Notes: generated from the letters alone by a model not told the origin. Numbered from the stretch's first letter, positions 1 through 6,734 are shown. The stretch: 6,994 bases of DNA from Flavobacteriales bacterium (GCA_900770875.1 CAAGLV010000113.1:1-6994), one strand, 5' to 3'. Program-made: numbers and translations.

Positions 1-51
1 AGCTGCCTGGCCCGCAAGTGGGCGCGGGTTCGAGTCCCGTCCGGATCGCCA
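1..51 (+). tRNA. 3' part of a tRNA-Asp-like gene, truncated by the window edge, with an aberrant anticodon arm
   Basis: The stretch matches the last 51 nt of the complete tRNA-Asp at 105-181: T arm, acceptor 3' strand CCGGATC, discriminator G and encoded CCA at 49-51. From 23 to 51 the two are identical. Before that there are five differences (positions 2, 3, 10, 12, 22), every one introducing G or C. They change the anticodon position (9-11) from GTC to GGC, put C instead of a purine at position 37, and break the two outer pairs of the anticodon stem. A GGC anticodon would read Ala codons, but G at the discriminator and the Asp-like acceptor strand argue against tRNA-Ala. An eight-T run at 53-60 directly after CCA could end transcription. 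The 5' half is outside the window. It is either a degenerate tRNA-Asp copy or a tRNA-Asp with sequence errors near a contig end. Confidence 0.7.
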
Positions 52-104
52 ATTTTTTTTATTGCCTTAAAATATATTATTTGTTAAAGAACTACAATAT
101 TTGT

Positions 105-181
105 TGGCGATCCGGACGGGACTCGAACCCGCGACCACTTGCGTGACAGGCAAGTATTCTAACCAACTGAACTACCGGATC
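105..181 (-). tRNA. tRNA-Asp (anticodon GTC)
   Basis: Read on the minus strand this is a complete 77-nt cloverleaf with encoded CCA (complement of 105-107). The acceptor strands GATCCGG and CCGGATC pair over all seven positions, the discriminator is G as expected for Asp, the D stem is GTTC/GAAT, the anticodon stem CTTGC/GCAAG encloses loop CTGTCAC with anticodon GTC at 147-145, the variable loop has five bases, and the T arm is GCGGG-TTCGAGT-CCCGT. It decodes GAC and GAU. It has its own promoter at 213-242 and a short leader containing a palindrome. I see no clear terminator after it. Its transcript would run toward the convergent tRNA fragment at 1-51. Confidence 0.97.
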
Positions 182-185
182 AGTT

Positions 186-204
186 AAACAGTATCGTACT
201 GTTT
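186..204 (-). repeat. Perfect 8-3-8 palindrome in the tRNA-Asp leader
   Basis: The plus strand reads AAACAGTA-TCG-TACTGTTT, two perfectly complementary 8-nt arms around a 3-nt loop. It lies between the predicted transcription start (about 206-208) and the mature tRNA 5' end at 181, so the precursor would start with a hairpin only four bases upstream of the tRNA. No T-run follows on the minus strand, so it does not look like a terminator. It may affect RNase P processing or precursor stability, or be an operator. The role is inference. Confidence 0.6.
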
Positions 205-212
205 TCGGATTG

Positions 213-242
213 CAAAGTTAGGCGGTTTTTTGAAGTTTCCAA
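213..242 (-). promoter_or_regulatory. Promoter of tRNA-Asp (Bacteroidota type)
   Basis: On the minus strand the -33 element TTG (complement of 240-242) is followed by a 19-nt spacer and the -7 element TAACTTTG (complement of 213-220). This fits the known Bacteroidota consensus TTG-N17-23-TAnnTTTG for the primary sigma factor. It places the start near 206-208, roughly 25 nt before the tRNA. It is the best promoter match in the window. Confidence 0.8.
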
Positions 243-252
243 ATATTTTTTT

Positions 253-287
253 AAAAAAAATCTCAGTTTTTTTAAAACTGAGATTTT
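253..287 (-). terminator. Intrinsic terminator downstream of trxA
   Basis: The arms 257-270 and 274-287 are perfectly complementary over 14 bp around a TTT loop, with core CTCAG/CTGAG. On the minus strand the stem is followed by a U-run (complement of A253-260), 29 nt after the trxA stop codon. The A/T pairs flanking the core also give a T-run in the plus direction, so it could act both ways. It separates trxA from the tRNA-Asp promoter. Confidence 0.85.
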
Positions 288-315
288 ATCGTTTTATAAT
301 CAACAATTTAATGTA

Positions 316-633
316 TTATAAAATTGCATTTAATTTTTCTACTAATTGTTCTTTTGGTGCAACTCCTACCACTTTATCTACAACTTCTCCGTTTTTAAAG
401 AATAAAATTGTTGGGATATTACGGATTCCGTATTTAGCAGCTACTTCTTGATTAGTATCAACATCAACTTTTCCTACGATAGCTTTTCCTTGAAACTCTC
501 CTGCGATTTCTTCTACAATTGGTCCAACCATACGACAAGGTCCACACCAAACAGCCCAAAAATCTACCATTGCTGGTTGACCTGATTCGATGATATCTGA
601 TGCAAATGATGCGTCTGTTATTTCTAATGCCAT
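316..633 (-). CDS. trxA: Thioredoxin
   Basis: This is a 105-residue cytoplasmic thioredoxin, the usual length for the single-domain family. It reduces disulfides in client proteins and is recharged by thioredoxin reductase. The sequence shows the redox site W29-C30-G31-P32-C33 preceded by VDFWAVW, the buried acidic residue D24, the cis-proline P74 in NIPT, and the glycine-rich turn near residues 90-92. There is no signal peptide, which fits a cytoplasmic TrxA rather than a periplasmic TlpA-like protein. The ATG start is preceded by an A-rich leader without a Shine-Dalgarno sequence, normal for this phylum. It lies 110 nt after dnaE on the same strand with no hairpin terminator between, so read-through from dnaE is possible in addition to a promoter of its own. 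The gene ends at the strong terminator at 253-287. Confidence 0.97.
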   Translation of the reverse strand: MALEITDASFASDIIESGQPAMVDFWAVWCGPCRMVGPIVEEIAGEFQGKAIVGKVDVDTNQEVAAKYGIRNIPTILFFKNGEVVDKVVGVAPKEQLVEKLNAIL

Positions 634-666
634 AATTTCGATTTTTTTATTGATTTGTTTAATTTA

Positions 667-684
667 CAAATTTATACAAAAATA
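667..684 (-). promoter_or_regulatory. Candidate -7 elements upstream of trxA
   Basis: Two matches to TAnnTTTG lie on the minus strand: TAAATTTG (complement of 667-674) and TATTTTTG (complement of 677-684). The first would start transcription near 660, about 27 nt before the trxA ATG. Neither has a TTG at the right distance upstream, and such matches occur by chance in A/T-rich DNA, so this is tentative. Confidence 0.35.
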
Positions 685-743
685 TATTGCTATAAAATTC
701 AATCTATATTTTATCTCAATCCATTAATCAAAATAAGTTATAT

Positions 744-3700
744 TTAATTGAGCTTGAAAGATATATCTGTATTTTCTTCGATTTCTTTTAATAGTTCTCT
801 GCAAATATTGATCCTAATTTTTTGTGCAGGTAAATCGACCTGTTGTTGCGCTGTGGCATCAAATAATTTTATTCTTAGTACTTTCTCTCCTTGGTATTTG
901 TACATAATTTCGGAAAGTTTCATCATAATATTATCATTAAATGCATTAATGTCGATATTAAGCGTCATTTTTTCTACTTGCGATTCGATAATCTCGTTTA
1001 ATAATTGCAGTTTATTAATTTTTGTAAAAATTCGGCTACTTGTCACATTACCTTCTTTGTCTTTAAACTCGCGCTTTGTAATACTCATACGTAAGTTTAA
1101 AAACATGTTTTCTTGCATAAAATGCTTGTACTTTAAATAATCTTCACCAAATAAAGTAATATCGTACGAATCGGTATAATCGCTAAACGTAAAACTACCA
1201 AATTCGTTTCCTGTTTTAGAAATTCGATGCGCAATATTTGTCATCATCCCAGCCATCGAAATATCGCGACCAACTAATTGATCTTCGTTTCCTTTTAAAT
1301 CAGAAATTGTCATATTCGAAACCAAACGAATTTCGTGTTTAAAATCGTCTAGCGGATGTGCCGAAAGATAAATTCCTACCACTTCTTTCTCTTTGGCTAA
1401 AGTTTGTATCATGTTCCATTTTTCGCAATCTGGTAACATTGGTACAACATCGTCTACTTCTCCTCCATCATCTCCAAAGGCGCCAAATAAAGAGGTTTGT
1501 GCCGAGTTTTTTTGCTCTTGATAATTTCCGCCGTATTTAATTAACTTTTCTAAATTAGTTGTTGTATTATCGATAAAGAAATAGCGTCCACGATGAAATT
1601 CGAACGAATCGAAACCTCCGGCCAAAACCAAGTTTTCGATTGTTTTTTTATTAACCGTTCGTAATTCGACACGTTTTACGAAATCGTAAATATCTTTAAA
1701 TGGCCCATTTTCGTTTCGTTCTTTAATGATGGAATGTACAGCAGCTTGTCCAACTCCTTTTACACCACCCATACCAAAACGAACTTGTCCGTGCTCGTTT
1801 ACATTAAATTTTGTAATCGACTCGTTAATATCTGGTCCTAAAACCGATAATCCCATTCGTTTACATTCTTCCATAAAAAATGTAACCTGCTTAATATCGT
1901 TCATGTTATTCGAAAGCACCGCTGCCATATATTCGGCCGGATAATGCGCTTTTAAATAAGCTGTTTGATAAGCAATCCACGCGTAACACGTTGAGTGCGA
2001 TTTATTGAAGGCATAAGAAGCAAAGGCTTCCCAATCGGTCCAAATTTTTTCTAACACAACTGGATCATGTCCTTTTTCGGCAGCTTGATTAATGAATTTT
2101 GGTTTCATTTTATCTAGAACTGCTTTTTGCTTTTTACCCATCGCTTTACGAAGTACATCGGCATCACCTTTCGAGAAATCGGCTAATTTCTGAGAAAGTA
2201 ACATTACTTGCTCCTGATAAACCGTAATTCCGTAAGTTTCTGCTAAATATTCTTCGCAGGCATCTAAATCGTATTTAATCGGTTCTTCTCCATTTTTACG
2301 ACGAACGAACGATGGAATATACTCTAACGGACCTGGACGATAAAGGGCATTCATGGCAATTAAATCGGCAAAAACTGTCGGTTTAAGATCGCGCATGTAT
2401 TTTTGCATTCCGGGCGATTCGTATTGGAAAACTCCAATCGTTTCTCCACGCTGGAAAAGCTCGTATGTTTTTTCGTCATCAATCGGAATGGTATCAGGAT
2501 CAATTTCGATATTATGACGCATTTTTACTAATTTAATGGTATCCTTAATTAAGGTTAATGTCTTTAACCCTAAAAAGTCCATTTTTAATAATCCGGCACT
2601 TTCGGCAACCGAGTTATCAAATTGTGTTACGTATAAATCCGAATCTTTGGCTGTAGTTACCGGTACATAATTGGTAATATCGTCGGGCGTAATGATTACG
2701 CCACACGCGTGGATACCTGTGTTACGAACCGAACCTTCTAAAATTTTAGCTTGTTGAATGGTTTCGGCTGCAAGATCGGTTCCTTCGGATAATCTTTTTA
2801 ATTGGTTTACGGCTTCAAATTCTTCCGATCGAAGCGAATCTTTTAAGGCTGCATCATCTAATTTAAAGATTTTAGCCAACTTCATATTCGGAATTAGCTT
2901 AGCAATATTTTCGGATTCGTACAATGGTAAATCCAATACACGAGCTGTATCTTTAATCGAAGATTTGGCTGCCATTGTTCCGTACGTAATAATTTGTGCT
3001 ACTTGCGAAGCGCCGTATTTATCGATTACATAATCCATAACTAACGATCGCCCTTCGTCGTCAAAATCGATATCGATATCGGGCATGGATACACGATCGG
3101 GATTTAAGAAACGCTCGAAAAGTAAATCATATTCGATCGGATCTAAATTGGTAATCCATAAACAATAAGCAACAGCAGATCCGGCAGCAGATCCACGACC
3201 TGGACCAACAGAAACGCCCATTCTGCGAGCTGCTGCAATAAAATCTTGTACAATTAAGAAATAACCCGGATATCCCGTTTTTTCGATTGTCGCTAATTCG
3301 AAATCTAATCGTTCCTGAATTTCGGGTGTAATTTCTTTGTAACGTTTTTTAGCTCCTTCGTACGTTAAATGACGTAAGTAAGCATTTTCGCCTCGTTTAC
3401 CACCATCTACCTCATCTTCAGCGTGAATAAATTCATCTGGAATATCAAATTTTGGAAGTAATACATCGCGGTAAAGCGTATATTCTTCGACTTTATCAAC
3501 AATTTCCTGAATGTTAATAATCGCATCTGGAACATCTTGAAACAATTGTTTCATTTGATCTTGCGACTTGAAATAATATTCTTGATTTGGTAATCCAAAA
3601 CGGAAACCACGTCCACGACCAATTGGTGTTGCTTGCTTTTCGGCATCGCGAACACATAATAAAATATCGTGCGCGTTAGAATCGTCTTGGTTGATGTAAT

Positions 3701-5144
3701 ACGTATTATTGGTTGCGATTAATTTTACCTCGTGTTTACGAGCTAAAGTTAACAACGTTTGGTTCACGCGGTCCTCATCTTCTTGTCCGTGGCGCATCAT
3801 TTCGATGTAAAAATCTTCACCGAATTGTTCTTTCCACCAAATTAAAGCTTCTTCGGCCTGACGTTCACCAATATTTAAAATTTTGTTTGGAATTTCACCT
3901 TGTAAATTTCCAGACAAAACAATTAAATCTTCTTTGTATTGCTCGATTAACTTTTTATCGATACGCGGCACGTAATAAAAACCTTCGGTATACGCGATAG
4001 AAGATAACTTCGCTAAATTGTGATACCCTTTTTTTGTCTTCGCTAAGAAAACAATTTGGTACCCGTTGTCTTTTTTTGATTTATCGAGATGATCCTCACA
4101 CACAAAAAATTCAGAACCAATAATTGGTTTAATAATTTGTTCAGTCGGTTCTTTTCCTTCGGCAATTAACTCTTCGTTGGTTGCTTTTGCCGCTTTATTA
4201 TGATTTTGTACTGCTGCATTAAAATGAAATGCGCACATCATATTTCCGTGATCGGTTACGGCTACAGCAGGCATTTTATTTTTAGCTGTTGCTGCAACTA
4301 AATCGTTTACCGAAATTGTCGACTGCAGAATAGAAAATTGCGAGTGATTATGTAAATGCGCAAATTGTGCTTGTGCAAATTGTTGTTTAACCTCGTCCGA
4401 AATCTTAGGCGTATCAATCTTAGGTTCGTCCTTTGCTTTTTGATTTGCAATTTCTTCGGAAGCCTTTTTAAGATTGATATGATTTAATCCAACTGGTTGA
4501 ATATTGGTTGGATTAGCTTCGGCAAAACGTACAAAATAATCATCTTGAACTTGTAGCTCTTGCTTTGTGAAAATTTCGCGACGAATTAATTCGAAGAAAC
4601 AACGCGTCGTTGCCTCCACATCGGCTGTTGCGTTGTGCGCCTCACTAAAAGGAACATTAAATAAATATTGATGTAACTCTGTTAACGTTGGTAATTTATA
4701 ACGACCTCCACGTCCACCAGGAAGTTTCAGTAAGTTTGCTGTAACTTCGGTACACGTATCAAGAACTGGTTTTTTCGTTAAATCATTTTCATAATTCATA
4801 CGATAAAACTCTGCTCCCATAATCTTGATATCGAACCCAAGATTTTGTCCTACAATAAATTTAGCTTTGCCTAAAGCTTCATTAAATTTATCTAAAACAT
4901 CTTTTAAAGGAATACCTTTCTCTGTAGCTAAATCGGTAGAAATACCGTGAATACGTTCCGAATCATATGGAATATCAAAGCCATCAGGTTTTACTAAATA
5001 ATCCTGATGTTCTACCAAATTTCCCATTTCGTCGTGCAACTGCCAAGCGATTTGTATACATCGAGGCCAGTTATCTACGTCCGAAATTGGCGCATTCCAA
5101 TCCTTTGGTAAACCTGTAGTTTCTGTATCGTATATTAAGTACAT
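744..5144 (-). CDS. dnaE: DNA polymerase III alpha subunit with fused N-terminal DEDDh 3'-5' exonuclease
   Basis: The 1466-residue replicative polymerase is about 300 residues longer than the roughly 1160 of E. coli DnaE, mostly because of its N-terminus. Residues 1-190 form an epsilon/DnaQ-like exonuclease with the full DEDDh set: D6 and E8, D105, H170 and D175. A Lys/Glu-rich linker (about 200-258) leads to the PHP domain (about 261-485), whose metal site is partly lost (see findings). The polymerase core has the GPGRGSAAGS segment (647-656), catalytic acids in PDIDIDF (688-694) and the third aspartate D856 in KMDFLGL. Further on are a helix-hairpin-helix (1123-1143), a QTSLF clamp-binding motif (1216-1220), an OB fold (about 1285-1380) and a C-terminal domain. 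It extends primers at the fork and proofreads in cis. Fusion of this kind is familiar in Bacteroidota. The frame is uninterrupted. ATG follows an A/T-rich leader with no Shine-Dalgarno sequence. Confidence 0.97.
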   Translation of the reverse strand: MYLIYDTETTGLPKDWNAPISDVDNWPRCIQIAWQLHDEMGNLVEHQDYLVKPDGFDIPYDSERIHGISTDLATEKGIPLKDVLDKFNEALGKAKFIVGQNLGFDIKIMGAEFYRMNYENDLTKKPVLDTCTEVTANLLKLPGGRGGRYKLPTLTELHQYLFNVPFSEAHNATADVEATTRCFFELIRREIFTKQELQVQDDYFVRFAEANPTNIQPVGLNHINLKKASEEIANQKAKDEPKIDTPKISDEVKQQFAQAQFAHLHNHSQFSILQSTISVNDLVAATAKNKMPAVAVTDHGNMMCAFHFNAAVQNHNKAAKATNEELIAEGKEPTEQIIKPIIGSEFFVCEDHLDKSKKDNGYQIVFLAKTKKGYHNLAKLSSIAYTEGFYYVPRIDKKLIEQYKEDLIVLSGNLQGEIPNKILNIGERQAEEALIWWKEQFGEDFYIEMMRHGQEDEDRVNQTLLTLARKHEVKLIATNNTYYINQDDSNAHDILLCVRDAEKQATPIGRGRGFRFGLPNQEYYFKSQDQMKQLFQDVPDAIINIQEIVDKVEEYTLYRDVLLPKFDIPDEFIHAEDEVDGGKRGENAYLRHLTYEGAKKRYKEITPEIQERLDFELATIEKTGYPGYFLIVQDFIAAARRMGVSVGPGRGSAAGSAVAYCLWITNLDPIEYDLLFERFLNPDRVSMPDIDIDFDDEGRSLVMDYVIDKYGASQVAQIITYGTMAAKSSIKDTARVLDLPLYESENIAKLIPNMKLAKIFKLDDAALKDSLRSEEFEAVNQLKRLSEGTDLAAETIQQAKILEGSVRNTGIHACGVIITPDDITNYVPVTTAKDSDLYVTQFDNSVAESAGLLKMDFLGLKTLTLIKDTIKLVKMRHNIEIDPDTIPIDDEKTYELFQRGETIGVFQYESPGMQKYMRDLKPTVFADLIAMNALYRPGPLEYIPSFVRRKNGEEPIKYDLDACEEYLAETYGITVYQEQVMLLSQKLADFSKGDADVLRKAMGKKQKAVLDKMKPKFINQAAEKGHDPVVLEKIWTDWEAFASYAFNKSHSTCYAWIAYQTAYLKAHYPAEYMAAVLSNNMNDIKQVTFFMEECKRMGLSVLGPDINESITKFNVNEHGQVRFGMGGVKGVGQAAVHSIIKERNENGPFKDIYDFVKRVELRTVNKKTIENLVLAGGFDSFEFHRGRYFFIDNTTTNLEKLIKYGGNYQEQKNSAQTSLFGAFGDDGGEVDDVVPMLPDCEKWNMIQTLAKEKEVVGIYLSAHPLDDFKHEIRLVSNMTISDLKGNEDQLVGRDISMAGMMTNIAHRISKTGNEFGSFTFSDYTDSYDITLFGEDYLKYKHFMQENMFLNLRMSITKREFKDKEGNVTSSRIFTKINKLQLLNEIIESQVEKMTLNIDINAFNDNIMMKLSEIMYKYQGEKVLRIKLFDATAQQQVDLPAQKIRINICRELLKEIEENTDISFKLN

Positions 5145-5172
5145 GAGTAAGTTTGTCTATTTATTTTATTTG

Positions 5173-5195
5173 TTGGAATAATATAATTACTCCAA
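5173..5195 (-). promoter_or_regulatory. Hairpin at the predicted 5' end of the dnaE transcript
   Basis: In minus-strand RNA the arms UUGGAGUAAU and AUUAUUCCAA (complements of 5186-5195 and 5173-5182) pair over all ten positions, including one G-U pair, around a 3-nt loop. The stem begins about 5 nt after the -7 element at 5200-5207, so it would sit at or near the very 5' end of the mRNA, 28 nt before the dnaE ATG. No U-run follows, so it is unlikely to be a terminator. A role in mRNA stability or as a DNA operator is inference. Confidence 0.5.
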
Positions 5196-5199
5196 TCTA

Positions 5200-5207
5200 C
5201 AAAGTTA
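5200..5207 (-). promoter_or_regulatory. Candidate -7 element of the dnaE promoter
   Basis: The minus strand reads TAACTTTG, a full match to TAnnTTTG and the same octamer as in the tRNA-Asp promoter. It would start transcription near 5193-5195, about 50 nt before the dnaE ATG. No TTG lies at the expected -33 distance, so the promoter may be weaker or may need an activator. Confidence 0.5.
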
Positions 5208-5225
5208 TAAAATTATAACCTTTTT

Positions 5226-5307
5226 ATTCTTAAATAGAATCAATTGATTAGATACTACGATAAGATTTTAACATCTGTATATTTAAATTAATATACTATT
5301 TAAGAAT
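5226..5307. repeat. 12-bp inverted repeat between merR and dnaE with an adjacent 12-nt palindrome
   Basis: The arms ATTCTTAAATAG (5226-5237) and CTATTTAAGAAT (5296-5307) are exact reverse complements separated by 58 nt. The right arm covers the merR stop codon at 5300-5302. Directly next to the left arm, 5238-5249 is the perfect palindrome AATCAATTGATT. All lie upstream of the dnaE -7 element. They could form a structured merR 3' end or protein-binding sites in front of dnaE. A/T-rich DNA makes some such matches by chance. Confidence 0.45.
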
Positions 5308-5656
5308 GATTATCTTCTTTTTGAATTTCATCAAAACTTAATTTTAATTTTAGTAATTCTTCTTTTATATTTTCTAATCGAGTTACGATATCTATTTCTT
5401 CTAATTGTGAGGGATTTTTAAGTAAAGCTTGTTTTGCACCTTCTAGCGTATGTCCTTTTACTTTTACTAAATAATAAATGGTTTTAAAGGTTTCGATGTC
5501 TTTTTTAGTAAACAGACGATTTCCTTTATTGTTTTTTTTAGGTTTGATACTTTCAAACTCTTTTTCCCAAAAACGAATTAGCGAAGCATTTACATCAAAT
5601 GCTCGTGCAACTTCTCCGATAGAGTAATATAATTTGTCTGGTAGGTTGATATTCAT
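5300..5656 (-). CDS. Small MerR-family DNA-binding regulator
   Basis: The 118-residue protein is a MerR-type winged helix with little else. The first helix-turn-helix covers about residues 10-31 (YYSIGEVARAF, then LIRFWEKEF), the wing contains R47-L-F-T, and the second helix pair includes KGHTLEGAKQ (68-76). Residues 90-115 form a Leu/Lys/Glu-rich, probably coiled-coil dimerisation helix. There are no cysteines and no C-terminal effector domain, so metal sensing of the MerR/CueR/ZntR kind is excluded and no ligand can be named. It is presumably a dimeric transcription factor. It lies 155 nt upstream of dnaE and 118 nt after the M23 gene, from which a terminator separates it. The leader has only a poor -7 match (TA-N3-TTTG near 5689-5697) and no Shine-Dalgarno sequence. 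Targets are unknown; the repeats just after it are an obvious candidate site. Confidence 0.88.
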   Translation of the reverse strand: MNINLPDKLYYSIGEVARAFDVNASLIRFWEKEFESIKPKKNNKGNRLFTKKDIETFKTIYYLVKVKGHTLEGAKQALLKNPSQLEEIDIVTRLENIKEELLKLKLSFDEIQKEDNHS

Positions 5657-5716
5657 GTTAATAAATTTATAAAAAATATTCGTTTATACAAACAATATCA
5701 ATAAGTTAAAAACACA

Positions 5717-5746
5717 AAAAAGGAGCAATTAAAATTGCTCCTTTTT
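5717..5746 (-). terminator. Intrinsic terminator downstream of the M23 peptidase gene
   Basis: The arms 5717-5730 and 5733-5746 are perfectly complementary over 14 bp (core GGAGCAATT/AATTGCTCC) and begin 28 nt after the stop codon of the peptidase gene. In minus-strand RNA the stem ends in a U-run. The symmetrical A/T flanks would permit function in both directions, but no plus-strand gene ends here. Confidence 0.85.
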
Positions 5747-5774
5747 AAAATTTAGTATCTATTATTATTTATTT

Positions 5775-6725
5775 CTAATCTAATGATAATGTGCTTTTAT
5801 TGGCATTTTGATAAATCTTAATAAATGCATCTGGATCTACATCATCGTAAAAATACATTACCGGATTTACTGGTTTTCCTTCCTTATGAATTTCGTAATG
5901 TAAATGTGGACCTGTCGATAATCCTGTTGATCCTACATAACCAATAACATCGCCTCGTTTTACACGTTTACCATTGCTTGTTTTGATGCGACTCATATGC
6001 GCATATAACGTTTCGTAACCGTTTCCGTGTTTTATAACAACAACGTTTCCGTAACCCGAATTAAATCCTGCCATTTTAACTTTACCATCTCCGGTTGCAT
6101 AAATTGGTGTTCCAACAGAAGCCGCAAAATCTAATCCGTTATGTACTTTATTTACTTTTAAGATTGGATGAAAACGTGTGCCGAATCCCGAAGCTACACG
6201 ATTTAAATATTTATCGGCAACAGGTTTAATTACTGGCAAAGAAGTAAAATCTTTATCTTTTCCCGAAACTTTACGCAAAACTTCGTTTAACGATTTTTTT
6301 TCGTCTTTAATTTTAGTTAATAAGTTATCAATATCTTCGGCATTGTAGTTATTAATTTCCTTATTAATCGAGTCGATATCCTCGTCTACTTTTAAGTTAT
6401 ATATTGTACGATAAATATCGCGGTCTTTTTCTTCAATCTCGGTTAACGCAGCTTCAACTTCTTTAAACTTCTCGTTTAACTCTTTGTTTTCTTTTTTAGC
6501 TTTATGTAATTCTGCTAATAATTTACTTTCGTTATTCTTAAATTTTGAAGCTGTAACAGCAAATTCAGAATCATTAAAATTATAGCCGATAATCCCTGCA
6601 CTAACAGTTGTTAAACATAAAAAAGCAAAACCATAATAAAATGTTTTCGGGATCGACTTTAGTCTTTTCAGGGACCATTCCTTTAAAACATTCGTTGATT
6701 TATACTTATAGTTATTATTTTCCAT
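5775..6725 (-). CDS. Membrane-anchored M23/LytM-type peptidoglycan endopeptidase
   Basis: The 316-residue protein has a basic cytoplasmic N-terminus, one membrane segment at about 28-50 without a lipobox, a long Lys/Glu-rich coiled coil at about 60-150, and a C-terminal M23 domain at about 175-290. All zinc and catalytic residues are present: H195 and D199 in HNGLD, H243 in YAHMS, and H274/H276 in GPHLHYE. It should therefore be an active zinc metallopeptidase facing the periplasm, cutting peptide cross-links in peptidoglycan for growth or division. The coiled coil resembles the layout of EnvC/MepM-like enzymes and may mediate partner binding, which is inference. Degenerate LytM activators lack the metal ligands; this one does not. 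It is divergent from alaS, with 99 nt between the two start codons. An AAGGA box precedes the ATG. Confidence 0.93.
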   Translation of the reverse strand: MENNNYKYKSTNVLKEWSLKRLKSIPKTFYYGFAFLCLTTVSAGIIGYNFNDSEFAVTASKFKNNESKLLAELHKAKKENKELNEKFKEVEAALTEIEEKDRDIYRTIYNLKVDEDIDSINKEINNYNAEDIDNLLTKIKDEKKSLNEVLRKVSGKDKDFTSLPVIKPVADKYLNRVASGFGTRFHPILKVNKVHNGLDFAASVGTPIYATGDGKVKMAGFNSGYGNVVVIKHGNGYETLYAHMSRIKTSNGKRVKRGDVIGYVGSTGLSTGPHLHYEIHKEGKPVNPVMYFYDDVDPDAFIKIYQNANKSTLSLD

Positions 6726-6734
6726 TCTAACGAA

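Noticed and set aside
1..51. Attachment site (att) of an integrative element, because it repeats the 3' end of tRNA-Asp
   Set aside because: The repeat is inverted relative to the intact tRNA, no integrase or other mobile gene is present, and the fragment is cut by the window edge rather than shown to be incomplete.
186..204. Terminator reading for the palindrome upstream of tRNA-Asp
   Set aside because: No T-run follows on either strand beyond four bases, and it lies downstream of a strong promoter, so it would block the tRNA.
230..451. Plus-strand open frame of 73 codons across the trxA terminator and the trxA 3' end
   Set aside because: It overlaps trxA in antisense, begins in the terminator region and has a low-complexity A/T-derived sequence. 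trxA explains the region.
715..752. CTCAAT/ATTGAG inverted pair at the dnaE stop as a dnaE terminator
   Set aside because: It is six pairs with a 26-nt loop and no U-run, too weak for an intrinsic terminator.
748..4000. Several plus-strand open frames of 60-130 codons inside dnaE
   Set aside because: All are antisense to a full-length, motif-complete DnaE and show no recognisable domain.
5204..5219. Hairpin GTTATA-AAAT-TATAAC next to the dnaE -7 element
   Set aside because: It has only six pairs, mostly A/T, and overlaps the -7 element. It is expected by chance in this base composition.
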